Origin: Strongyloides papillosus
Lineage: Eukaryota; Nematoda; Chromadorea; Rhabditida; Strongyloididae
Direction of reading: 5' to 3'
Length of the DNA stretch: 64,000 bases
NCBI GenBank assembly: GCA_005656395.1
Contig: SRSI01000013.1
Location: forward strand, 1,116,001 to 1,180,000
The notes below the pieces were generated by a model. The model was not told the DNA's origin and did not search any database. It saw only the letters and a list, made by a program, of their open reading frames with translations. Made by a program: the position numbers and the translations under genes. Shown here piece by piece: positions 24,379-39,531 of the stretch; position 1 is the first letter of the stretch; each line of letters starts with the position of its first letter.

Positions 24379-25527
24379 ATGAATGATTCAATTGTTATTG
24401 ATACATCATTACCATACTGTAATATATGCCTTCCATCAACTGATCCTAAGTATCAGGTTAGTTTTTATCAATATGTACAAACAATGTATAATTTTGATTA
24501 AAGGCATATAATATAGCAGTATCAGGAGTATTACTTGCATTTGTTGGTGTAATAGGATTTTTTGGAAATATTTTAGTAATTCGTGTATATACTACACCTA
24601 GTATGCGAAAATACAGTTCAAATATATACTTAGCTGCTCTAGGAACATCAGATCTTTTAATGATATGTACAGCAATGTTTTTATTTGTCCTTGAATCCTG
24701 GAGGCATCATTCACATCCTTTTGTCGCATACATTTACGGGTTTGGTGCACCCTACATATTTCCATTAGGAGCAATATTTCAAACAACATCGGTATATTTT
24801 TGTGTAGCTGCTGCTGTTGATTGTTTTATTCATGTTGTATTGCCTAAAAAAATTGGTGATAAATGTTGCACAACATTGTAAGTTGTACTTTTTTATTTTT
24901 TTTAATTATTAATTTAGAATTGCTGAGAGAGTTGTTATAGTTATAACAATATTATGTATTTTATATAATCTTCCACACTTTTTTGAACTGCAATCAGTCT
25001 TATGTATTGATACAAGATATGAAACAAATAATTTACAAATATGCCCAACAGACTTTAGAACAAATGAAATTTATTATACAATATATTATACTTTTCTTTA
25101 TACATCATTTATGGCAGTTGGGCCATTAGTTGTTTTAGTAATCCTTAATATTTGTGTTGTAGTATCAGTATGTTCCAAAAGTAATACAATAGAGGAGGGG
25201 GAAGTTGAAGAGGAGGATGGAACGATAAGCCTAATATTAGTTGTCTTCTTTTTTATTTTTTGTAATTTTATAGCACTTGTTGTTAATTTTCTTGAATTAA
25301 TCTTCCAACAACAGCTTGAAGCAACAATGGCATATTTGATTGATATGTCTAATCTTTTGGTTGTTATTAATTGTACTGCAAATTTCTTTGTTTACCTTAT
25401 CTTTTCACCAGCTTTCAAAAGGACACTAAAAGAATTAATATTTCCAAATAAAGGTTCAAAAGATGAAGAAGAAATCTGGAAGGAGAGTTGTGAAAATGGT
25501 AGTAGTCTTCAAAATATTCTTGATTAA
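24379..25527 (+). CDS. FMRFamide-receptor-like neuropeptide GPCR
   Basis: Class A seven-helix receptor of the nematode FRPR/DMSR type, which senses FMRFamide-like peptides at the neuronal or muscle surface. Exons are 24379-24456, 24504-24877 and 24918-25527, with introns of 47 and 40 nt, giving 353 residues. TM1 (GVLLAFVGVIGFFGNILVIR) carries the GN motif and is followed by the loop TTPSMRKYSSNIYLAALGTSD. The TM7 region DMSNLLVVINCTANFFVYLIF fits FMRFamide receptors. The usual DRY at the end of TM3 is VDCF here. Intracellular loop 3 is short and acidic (EEGEVEEEDG). The ATG directly follows TTTTTAG, so the start is probably a spliced-leader acceptor. The exact subfamily cannot be fixed by eye. 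Confidence 0.85.
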
Positions 25528-25956
25528 AAGAATTGAGTACAAAATTAATAACTAATAAACTTTTAGAGTACATAACAGACGAAAAATTAGAAAGGAAATA
25601 TTTTTATTACAAACTAACCATTTCTTAAAAAATCTCAACAATTAACTAAACAATAAAATAAATATATACTTTTTTTATTATTATCTTTAAAATAAAACAT
25701 TTGCAACAAATATAATATATATTTAATATCTCTCTTTTTAATTTTGAGATCATCCAATATAAATGAAAAAATTTTGTAAATTTGATAATGAATGGTAAAT
25801 GAAAGGTACAGGTTACTGAGTATAGTACAAGTTTTTTAAAAAAAATAAGTAAAATAATATTACTTTTACCAGTTTTAAACTTTAATGTATAAAAAAATAT
25901 AATTTTTTTTAAATATCTTCTTGCGATTACCACATCTATATTTAAAAAAGTCATAA
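25528..25956. other. Convergent intergenic gap
   Basis: 429 bases lie between the stop codons of the GPCR (+) and the ligand-gated channel (-). The stretch is AT-rich and presumably holds both 3' UTRs. A 106-codon minus-strand frame here is rich in Phe, Ile and Lys and has no domain, so it was not called. Confidence 0.5.
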
Positions 25957-28900
25957 TTAATACCATAATTCAGGCCAGAGAAATAATGCTAAATCAAGAG
26001 CAATCATTAAAAGGTAAAAGGTTAATGACACATGCTCCAATCTTCGTATCACTCTCTCCCAGTGTGGGGGTAATAAATTCCTTTGTTGCATTTTACTTTT
26101 AAGATCAATAAATTCACGCATTAAAGCTATTAATAAATCAATCTTTTGGAGATCCATATTTGATGGTTCCGATAATTGTTCAGGATGAGCTGCTGCAGCA
26201 GTAATATTATTATTATCAGCTTGTCCACCACTTTTCATTAAACGATCCTCAAAACTTTCACTATTTGGTGGAATAGGTTGTTGGGAACAATCAACAAAGT
26301 TTATCTAAAATGTAATTTCATTATGAAATCGGAAATAAATTAATTAACATACATCTGTTGGAATTAATTTTCTAAATATTGTACTATCAAGGGAGGAATG
26401 TCGACTTTCAAGTTTAATATTTTTATTTCTCCCATAATCTTCACCTTTGTTAACTCTTAATGGTTCTGGCACATAACAACAAAACAATTTTTTAGCACTT
26501 AAAAATTGTAAATAACATGGTATTGAGTAAAAACTTTGATTTCTTAATGCATATTTTTCAAGATGTACAAAAATTGAGGAGGTACATGTTGCAACACTAA
26601 TTAGAAATATTAAAGTCATATAATAAATCCCTAGTAAAGGAACATCAGAAAAAGAACCTCTTTGACCAGGAATGGACGCCAGTGAAAATTTCATTTCATC
26701 AACTAACATTAATAACATAACAGACATTGATAATAAAGTCATAATTCCAAGACGAAATTTTGATTCCCTCCTTCCAGTTGCATTGATTGGAGCATGAAAA
26801 CCAATAACAGCAACCAATGAAACTAATGTTGTTGGAAAAACTAAATTGAAGACATAATAAAATGATTGTCTTCTTAATGTTAACATCATTTCAACCATTG
26901 AAAATGTCTCATTTCCAATATAACTCATTGTATTTGATGTTATAGTAGCATCTATTAATAACCACTCCTGACTATCATAAAATCCACCAAGAAAGACATC
27001 GTGATTTTCAACAATGAATCTAACATACTTCTCTTGATAAGACCATGAACCGCACTATAATTAAAAAATTCGTTTATTATGAAAAATCTTCGCAACAAAT
27101 TTTTGAGTTACACTACATTTATTTTTCCTTCTTTTAAGAATATTCATACTCAATGATTGATTAAAAATATGCACATAAATGGTTATTTTGAGTAAATATA
27201 AATTTTTGTCACTATTAAAAAAATGTTATACATATTTATAATTATACATTGTATTTTTCTTGTTTCCTTAATACATCAATATGGAAAAGAAAAAAAATTT
27301 GGACAATGTAAATTATTTGATAAAAAATACCATATATTATTAACAATTTTATTTTTAATAAAACTCTCAAATGCAAACCTTTTTGTACAATTATTTTATA
27401 TAAACTTTATGTATATAAAGTCCATTTAACTTGAGAATAATAAGGCAAAATTATTTTATATCTTTTTCTTAGGTACCCACCTACACGATAATAGGCGAAC
27501 AATTTTAAAAGGTATTTTGGCATAATTTTTAGTAGTGTGATTCATAAATTGGTATTTTGGAAAAAAATGTTATTATACTTGTGTAAGGTGGAAGTAAATA
27601 TAAGAAAATATAGTTGACCTGCCTTAAATTGCCATATATTTTCTTAGTTTAATAGTTAGCTTAAATTTTTCTCAAATATTTTTATATGTACTCATTTTAT
27701 AAACACGGACATATACCTTTTCATAACTTTAACTTTTTTAAAAAATATTTTAGATTTATTTAATTTGAATATATAAAAGGTTATGGCTTTCATCAATAAA
27801 TTTATATTTTTTTGTTTAACTTTATTATTTAATTCGTGTTATGCATATCCAAATGATGGCTTAAAATTGGAAAAAAATGACAGCGATATTGATACAATTC
27901 AAAGTATTGAGGCTTTGAGTAATCAAATAATTATTAATACATCAAAAGTTGGACCTATAGATATTTTGAAAGTTATAATTGATGTTTATGATTTGGAGAG
28001 TAAAAAGTTATTATTCTCTAACTCATATTCTGGAATTCTGTTACTCATCTCTAGAGGTAATTGTATATTTTTCTATATATCTATTTATTAATAATTCTTT
28101 TTATAGGAAGATATGTTATTAATTTTTTAAAACCTTATCATTGGTATGGGATTGTATATCAAGTATTTCAAACATCGACGCAAGAATCAAAATATCATAT
28201 TGAAAAGATTATGGTAAAAACAATTAATGATAAGGCAAAAACCTCATCAAATAAAGGTGGACCCATTATTTTGGATCTCAAAAGTGAACGATCCAAAGTG
28301 GAAGAAACACATTTAGTTGTTTTTTCATTAAAATGGAATGAATTAACAACAGATAGAAATGGAATAGACTATGCTAAAGCTAACATAACACTAGAATGTA
28401 ATAAAAGTTTAAAAAATAAAGAAATTACCTTAAATAAAGATGAAATAGGAAAAAACATTGAAATTAAATTAGATAATGATTTTGGAATTCATGAAGAAAA
28501 CAATGGATCACATAAATTGATAGCTGTTGTTAAACCAAAGTATTGTCATAAATTATGTTGGAAAGGGATGGTATATTCTAATGTTATGAATCATATATTT
28601 GAACGGGAAATTTCATATTATTGTGAAACTTTCAATCCTATCTATACACAAACGGAAGTTCGTGATTATGTTTCTTATAATATTAGTGATGATGGTAAAC
28701 TTATCATTTTTACAACACAACCAAATGATATTCCAACAACTGAGGAGAAGGATGATATTATTAATGTCAAAGCCATTCAAGTAGCACATCTGGATGTGGG
28801 AGATGAAAATTCAACTGAGGTAATGGGAAATGATGAAAAAAATGAGGAAAATTTAATTGATAATGAAGAGGTTAGAAATAGTACTATTGAGAAAGAATTT

Positions 28901-30650
28901 ATGTAAGTTAGTGGCAATAAAGTTATATATTTTTATAATTGATTTAGTGTAACTGGGAAAGATGGTAATAATGTATCACAATTTGAGATCGTAGATTTGG
29001 AGGAGAATAGTTATTATGCTGTATCGTATGATTATAAAAAAACACAACCAATTCCTTATCATGATGAACAGTATTTTGTCATTCAAATACCTGATGAAAA
29101 TTCAACAAAACCCTCATTTCTACCAGTTATAGTAAATGTTTCATTACCTTCAGATGATGAAGATAACTCTAAAAAGGATGATTATCTTAAACCCAAGATA
29201 AATTTCTATATCTCTAAGGAGTTTGAGAGACATAGAATATTAGTTGAAATAGAGCCTCTCATTAACGAAAGTAACAATTTTTTACCTATTACATCCTCAA
29301 CTAATGATACAGTTTTTTGGTTAAACCAACAATCTAATAACCATTCATTTAATGTACCAGATAGTGTAATGAAGTACCTTTGTGGTGTTTGCAAGCTAAA
29401 TGTCATAATGTGCAACACCTATGATAAATCACAAAATAGCAGGAGATTTAGAAGAAATGAGGAAAATGTTAAAGATTATGGTATCCAAGGTACACAAGTT
29501 AGGTATAATGAAAGTATAAGTAATATGTTGTCAGGAAGAGAAAGTCATTTGATGGATATGGCATTTAACGAAACAACAAGTAAATCTTATGAAAACAAAA
29601 AAAATTCAAACTTTACGTCATCATTAACAACAACACCAAGTTATGATGAAACTGATGAGAAGGATGATGATGACGACAACAAAGAACCATCTTCAAATGC
29701 AAAATTTAACAATTTAACAATGGAGGAGGATGGTGAGGTATTATTTTCAGAAGGCAATGGAAAATGTTCACAATTACAATTATGTTACAAATTACATATT
29801 TATTTAAATTCAAAGATGTATGATATGGGAAAAGAATGTCATAATTTGACAAAACTTATTTTAACTAATGGGAAAAATAATATGTACCCCACTAATTTAA
29901 TGTTTCTTTTTTATCCATTTTATATTATATGCTATTATTATTTTGTTGAAAGAGGGAGCTAAAGTTAATTGTAATGTGATTTAAAAATTTAATACCATAT
30001 TCTTTTTAAATGTAAAGTAAATATAATATATGTTGCTAATATATTTTTAAAATTAACTTACCATAAAAGAACAATTTTGTGTATCAAATGGGAAATATTT
30101 TACATTTATTGGACATAATGCTCTTGATGTTATTGGAACAAACATCCGTATTCGTCCATTATTTTCTACTTGAGCTGTCGCATGTTGGTCGTAATCTGGT
30201 GTCCTACCCTGGATACTATGATATAAGTGAAATTCAGGTTTCCATATATTTTTGACAGGAACAAATATTGTTGTTATATTATCAAAATGTGTTATATTCC
30301 ACTTTAAATATGGATCATACCACCAAACATCAAAATATCCTGAGATTGTAGCAAGATTATTTCTTTGGTCTATATCTACAATTTGATATAAAGAGGCTTT
30401 AACATAAACATCTAATCTTTCATTAGGATTAACAACAGGTCTTCGATATGGTTTTGCATGTTTACTATAAAATTATTTATAATTTATTGAGGCTTTTTTT
30501 ATTTCAATTACCGTATATATGATAATAATCTACTTGTTGGATCATGTAATTCATCATCCTCTTCCTCTTCATATATATTTTTACGGATATCTTTTTTATT
30601 ACCAACCTCAGCTGCTTTAAATCTATCCTTGTGCTTTGAAACAAAAACTC
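25957..30650 (-). CDS. Cys-loop ligand-gated ion channel subunit, nAChR-related orphan (5' end not found)
   Basis: Membrane receptor channel subunit. Exons found are 30512-30650, 30062-30474, 26353-27054 and 25957-26304, all joining in frame. The extracellular domain shows DVYVKASLYQIVDID, GYFDVWWYDPYLKW, IWKPEFHLYHS and the Cys-loop CPINVKYFPFDTQNC with exactly 13 residues between cysteines. M1 is in YYVFNLVFPTTLVSLVAV, M2 in LGIMTLLSMSVMLLMLVDEM, M3 in GIYYMTLIFLISVATC and M4 in FYLLMIALDLALFLW. Loop C lacks adjacent cysteines, so it is not a classical acetylcholine alpha subunit. The M1-M2 linker (INATGRRESKF) suggests a cation-type nematode LGC/ACR subunit. The signal-peptide exon lies upstream of 30650 and was not identified. 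The 3007-nt intron 27055-30061 contains another gene on the + strand. Confidence 0.88.
27055..27782. other. Left part of the long channel intron, 5' of the nested gene
   Basis: AT-rich. It must hold the promoter of the nested + gene. A 68-codon + frame at 27223 is hydrophobic low-complexity sequence and is not supported as a gene. A TTTTAG acceptor-like site sits near 27745. Confidence 0.45.
27783..29962 (+). CDS. Secreted or surface glycoprotein of unknown family, nested in an intron
   Basis: Exons are 27783-28056, 28107-28902 and 28948-29962, joined in frame by 50- and 45-nt introns, giving about 694 residues. The N-terminus is a clear signal peptide (FIFFCLTLLFNSCYAYP). The body has many N-glycosylation sequons, paired cysteines (CHKLCW, CGVCKL, CSQLQLCY) and an acidic, Asn/Ser-rich linker (DDDDDNKEPSS). 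The C-terminus is hydrophobic (MFLFYPFYIICYYYFVERGS), compatible with a membrane helix or a GPI signal, though the short charged tail after it favours a helix. The beta-rich look (YHWYGIVYQVFQT, HKLIAVVKP) would fit Ig or fibronectin-like folds, but I do not recognise a family. It lies entirely inside an intron of the channel gene on the opposite strand. Confidence 0.8.
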
Positions 30651-33554
30651 CTGTAACATATAATAACAGAAAATGAAATGTATTGTGATATTTTTAGATT
30701 TATTTCATATTATAAATTATAATTTTAGTTGTTAGTAACAAAGGATATACTTATTATTGTATAACAAAAGTACACATGGAAACGAAAAGAACATTATTGT
30801 TATTTATATTATTTTTCAATAGATGAATAAAAACAAAAAAAATTCACAAAATAAAAGGTAATTTAATATTTCACAAATAGTAAAAAAGAATTGAAAGACG
30901 AGGACTATAGATTTATAACGATGTACATACAAAAAAGTTGCGATTAAATTTAAATACTATTTTTCTTGATATTGAAGTACAATTATTTTATCATGAAATA
31001 ACAACGTTATTTATTCTTTAAAAATCTGTGATAGAATAAATTTTACATTACTAGAATCTCTTGAGATTATGATATCTATATCTATGTATAACTAAATTAC
31101 AAATAGTTATCAAAGGGTGGTCTGGAGGCAAGAAGAAGACCATTTTAACTTTTATTTATATCAATTTTTATACATTTTTATACAATAAAAAGGCAAATGT
31201 CGGTAAGAGTTTTACTCATTTATAAAGATGCTATATAGTACATCTTTTATGCATATTTTTAGTTGATAGTATAATATTAATATTTCAATATCTCTTAAAA
31301 AGTCTATTAAATTATAATATAGATAACTGTTATAATCTGTGATTATCTGTGATTATGGTCACTTTAACATGAAGGAATAAAAATCACTCATAGAAGAAGC
31401 ATACAAATCCTAATTTTTTTAGTGTAGATAGATAAAAAACTTGCCATTGATGATTTGAATGAACAATGAAAAATATATTAGAATTAGTAGCACCAACCGC
31501 ATCTTTTTTTAAATATGTATGTAATATATCTATCTAAAAATATGGAATGTTAAAAATAGGAATACAAAGTATAGTTAAAAAATATAGAATTTTCACATAT
31601 TGATATATAAGTAAAAATGATAGATCGTATTTTAAATCTTCTTCTTTTTTAAGAGAAAACGTTATTTAAGGTTGAATTGAAATATATATGCAATATCTTT
31701 AAAAAGAAGTTATATAAAAATGATAAATGGATAAGGGTAAAAAATTATATTAGTTATATTTAATAGAGTAATTAAGAAAATCGTTATATATTTGAATAAC
31801 CAGAAAATATCATTAACCTTAAAGAAAATATTGTGTTTCCACGAAGTGGATGAAACTTGTAATAATACCGCCTCTTTTAATATTTTCTTATGTATGTACA
31901 GAATAATTAACGTTAAGGGATGTTAAGTTTGGTTCTTTGCTATAACGGCACTCCGTTTCCATAGAGTAAAATATATATAAATAAATTTAAATATATGTTT
32001 AAAGGAGAACTAATTTTGTCTTCACTGTATCTTTAAATAAAAAAAAGATTTTTTTCAAAAATTTTATAAAAAAAAGAATAGGAAGTATAATTTATTTAAT
32101 CTTTCCTTAATCAATTCAGTGTGGTATAAAACAAAAAAGTAAAAATATAAAGAAAAGATATATATGCTAATTCTTTGATAAGATACATTAATTTGTTGAT
32201 ACTTCATATGTGTTACTTCTAACTAATATAATATAATAGACAAAAGATGATATAAACATAAAATTGGCAGTTATATGTATAATATCGAAGATTATTATTG
32301 TTTGAGACTTAATATATTATAAATGATTACTCTTATTTTTAATATAGAAAAGATGAGAATATGAAAATGTTATTTTTATTGGTTTTCAAATATGATAATC
32401 CTAAACATTTTTATGTCAGTTATTTATGTAATTACCTAAGTTTAAAATCATTAGGTGATTTAACAATTGCTAGTTAAATAATATGTAAAATTAAATGAGG
32501 CATATACTTATTTTTCACTTCAATATCTTTTTTTATTATCATGAATGATTGATATTTTAATACTACATCAGCGAAATACAAAATGTCACACAAAATGCAA
32601 ATACATTTTTTTATATATACTTTCGTTTATATAATATAAGAAATGTCTAAATGATCAAGGGGTAAAAAATTATATAATTGTCATCGGATGTGACAGGGAC
32701 CAATAAAAAAAGTACATAAAAAGCACATTATTGTTAAAAATAGAAGGTTTATATTAAAAGAATATACTATTCGAAGTTGCCTTCAAAGAAGATAAGAAGC
32801 GACAGTCATAAAAATGAGGTTTACTTTTATGGGGACAGAAAACTATAGATAGCATAACTCAAATATTTCTTTAAATATACATGTATATCCATATATAAAT
32901 ATTAAACCGTAAGTCCATAGTTTTAACTACCAAAGATGTATAATAGATAAGAATACATTGTTACTATGTACGCCTCTTCAAAATCCATTGATACTTATAA
33001 TATTTCAGAGGCAAACATAAACTTACAAGCATTTTTTTTTTCACAAATAAAGACATCTGTTATGACGTTTTTACAAATATACATTATAAAATTTGTATAC
33101 TTTTAAGCTTTTTCATAATATTAATACTATATCAAGAAGTTTAAATTTAGTTGGGGTAAAAAAAATTAAAAATGAAAGAATTACAGTTGATATTAGAATT
33201 TTCAAATAAAAAATATTATTATAAATGTATAGGAAGAAGTTATCAAAGAGAGGAATTGTCATTTTCCTGTGAAAGTGATATATATATTATCACAAAAATT
33301 AATTGCTTTTATTTCATAACATTAATAAATGTTTTAATTTTTAATAACTATATCATTACAAAGGTTTTCATGTCTACAGGATAAGAATTTTAAAAAAATA
33401 TTTTATTTATAGATTTTTATTATTAACTATTTTATATATTTAAAAGAAATTTATTTTTTCAAACGGGATGAAGAAAAATTACAATAATAGTAATAATTTT
33501 TTCTGTTGTTGATAAGTCAAAATAAATAATATTAAAGTATTGTTTTGTACATGT
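30651..33554. other. AT-rich region upstream of the channel gene
   Basis: It should contain the missing first exon(s) and promoter of the minus-strand channel. A candidate short hydrophobic start (MFFSFPCVLLLYNN) lies near 30800 on the minus strand, but none of its donors joins the next exon in frame. An inverted pair TGGTCT/AGACCA lies near 31110-31135. A 70-codon + frame at 33172 has no support. Confidence 0.45.
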
Positions 33555-35413
33555 CTAAACATCAGATTCATAAAAGTCAAAAAGTTCGCGGAAAGCATTG
33601 TTACTCAATAGGACAGATTTAAGTTCATCATCAATATCTGCCATAATATCTGTCAATTGCCTTCTTAATTGTGACTTCTCCTCTTTCATAGTTGGTGATA
33701 ATGATCTAAAACGGTTACTTATTTTCATAACTAAATCAACAACTTCAACATGATTGTGTTTTGAAAGATTTAATGTAGAAATATTAATGTTTTTCATGAT
33801 ATCATAATACGCTTCAACTAACTGAAGGTTAATATCTTCACATCTTTTAGTAAACCAATTTTTAAATGTTTGCGTTTGAATGAAACGACGATACAATTGT
33901 GATATATCTTTTTGTACACCGTATGCCTTTAAAGGATTTTTATGTTGAAGAAGACTTTGAAGAAAATCCTCATCATTAAAATTATTTATTTTTGGTATAG
34001 GATTAAAAAGTGAAATATCTTTTCTAAGAGGCATTAATGATGATAAGTACCTAAAAATGGAGTATTTACATGATAATAAGAAAAAATATTATATATTTAT
34101 AAACAAACCTTTCAAAAGGGAACATAAAACATTCTGTCAGTTCTGTAAAATGTTTTCTTATAATGACATGTTGTGCGTCATCTGGGCGATTTCCTGTTTT
34201 AGTAAGTTTTTTAATTAAACTATTGTCATCATTAAGAAAAAATTTGGATGATGAAAAAAATCCTAATTTTGTTTCTAATGCCTTTAATTTAATATTTGTT
34301 TTCTTTTTCTTACTTTCGATCTTATTCTCAACATTAATATCTCCTAAACGAAGGAGATGTGGGAAATGCTGCATTGTTTTGTTGAAGTACGGATTTGTGA
34401 CCCCTAATATTATGCATGGAATTTGTGATGAATTGGTTAATAAATTAAAATCCGGATCATGAATTGTAAAATATGGACGGTAATCACCAGCATATTGTAA
34501 TGGGTGAATTAATGAAACTAATGCTTCTGTTAATGGTGCACAAATAGCTGGTGATGGAGCCATAACAATTAATGGATCACCTGTAACAACAATCTCCCAT
34601 AAAGCATTCAAATTTGATGCAATACTACGAAGGTATTTGTATAGGTTAAATTCATGCATTGTATGTAACTTAATTTCTGAATTTTCTCCATTCTCATGGA
34701 ATGGTGATATAAGATTATACCTTTGTTCAATATCATCTGCTTTTGGTATACGACAATGAATTATCGTATTAAGTAAGGATAACTTTAATATAGCTCCTGG
34801 TTCAGGAGCAGGCCAATCATCTAATTGTCTACATGCTACAAATTTATTTAGGATTATGAGTAGGATAAAAAACAACTACTTACCACTTTCAATTGCCAGT
34901 TCACCAAATTCAAAGAATGCATTTGAGATAATTTTAACGATGTTGTAATAAAAATTATGAAGAGGGTATGGTGCTAAAATTACAACACTCTTCTGATAAT
35001 AACCGCGTTTTATATTTGGGTCTTTTTGCTGGCGAAAAACAACATATCCATATAAAAATTGTAAATTAGTTGATAATGCTTGTGGACAATTTTGTGTAAA
35101 AAGTTGATGTGTATGAGTATCCCTGTCAAATATTTTATGTAATCTAAAATGGTAACTGGTTTCTTGTGATACAGGACTATGAGAATCGGGCATAGACATA
35201 TAACAAATATTTGTACTTTCTTCTTTTGTTAAATACGTATCTCCTGGATAGATGAACTAAAAAAGGATATGGGTTTAATAAATAATGAAAATGATAAGAA
35301 ATTATTTATACCTCAATTCTTTGACCAACTTCTAAGTCAAATGTTACAACACACATAGAATGAATCCATTTATGAAATCTTTCCCAAGGTCTCCTTTCAT
35401 TTTCTTTCCCCAT
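33555..35413 (-). CDS. DENND6: DENN domain protein 6 (FAM116-type Rab GEF)
   Basis: Guanine-nucleotide exchange factor family known in mammals to activate Rab14 for endocytic recycling. Exons are 35312-35413, 34884-35256, 34109-34835 and 33555-34050. Introns are 55, 48 and 58 nt and all keep frame, giving 565 residues (human DENND6A 608). Family blocks in order are WIHSMCVVTFDLEVGQRIE, the pair TNICYM and MPDSHS, ALSTNLQFLYGYVVFRQQKD, KRGYYQKSVVIL, DDWPAPEPG, LHEFNLY-like MHEFNLYKYLRS, VTGDPLIVMAPSPAIC, DYRPYFTIHDPDF and ILGVTNPYFNKTMQHFPHL. These are diagnostic of FAM116 rather than AVL9 or other DENN proteins. The C-terminal part (LYRRFIQTQTFKNWF) is also conserved. A Lys-rich insertion (IESKKKKTNIK) is local. 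Confidence 0.93.
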
Positions 35414-38916
<3,503 letters not shown>

Positions 38917-39531
38917 CAAAATTATATCTCTTATTTAATCAATACAACGCAACTAACATAAAAAATGCCTTTTGTATCAAAAATTTTTTTTGTTTCCTTT
39001 TAAAAAATTTTAATCACTAACAAAAATATTTGGTTTTTATGGTATTTTAATAAGAGGATATATGATATTGTTTTGTATAATTATATTTTGTTATTTTTAC
39101 ATTTTTATACCTGAAAAACCAAACTAAAATAAATATATTTTACGATATATTTAATTGTTCTGTTTTTTAAATAATTATATTGTTTTAGTAGCTTTAATTA
39201 GCATTTCTTTCTTTATTCTTTTTTAACTTTAGTCATAAAATAATTATTGAATACTAATGCTGAAGTTGATTTTCTTGCTTTTTTGATTTTTGTTATTGAT
39301 AAACAGCTTTATAACTTTTGCATTTTTCGTAAATGAGGTTTCACAGTAAAAATCATTTATAATCTTCCGTGTAATATAATGTAAAAACAAAAAAGATATA
39401 AAAAAAGAGAATTTAAGTTTATTTTGTTGTAAATATTTATAAAATTCTTTATAAAAAAAGTTTATTAGAAAAAAAAGATTTGTAAACTTTGATAACTTCC
39501 AGTGACAAAACCAGTGACACGTTTACCCAAT
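38917..39531. other. Convergent gap between cdc-42 and CYRI
   Basis: AT-rich 3' UTR sequence. An AATAAA-like signal lies at about 39128 on the + strand. No gene was seen. Confidence 0.5.

Noticed and set aside
25646..25966. 106-codon minus-strand open frame between GPCR and channel
   Set aside because: Composition is translated AT-rich 3' UTR (Phe, Ile, Lys runs), overlapping the channel stop in another frame.
27769..27780. TATATAAAAGG as a TATA box of the nested gene
   Set aside because: It lies only a few bases before the ATG, too close for a core promoter element unless there is no 5' UTR; AT-rich words are common here.
28599..28784. 61-codon + frame inside the nested glycoprotein gene
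   Set aside because: Alternative-frame shadow of a well-supported exon.
30780..30830. MFFSFPCVLLLYNN as the signal-peptide exon of the channel
   Set aside because: Attractive sequence, but no donor after it gives the phase needed by the exon ending at 30650.
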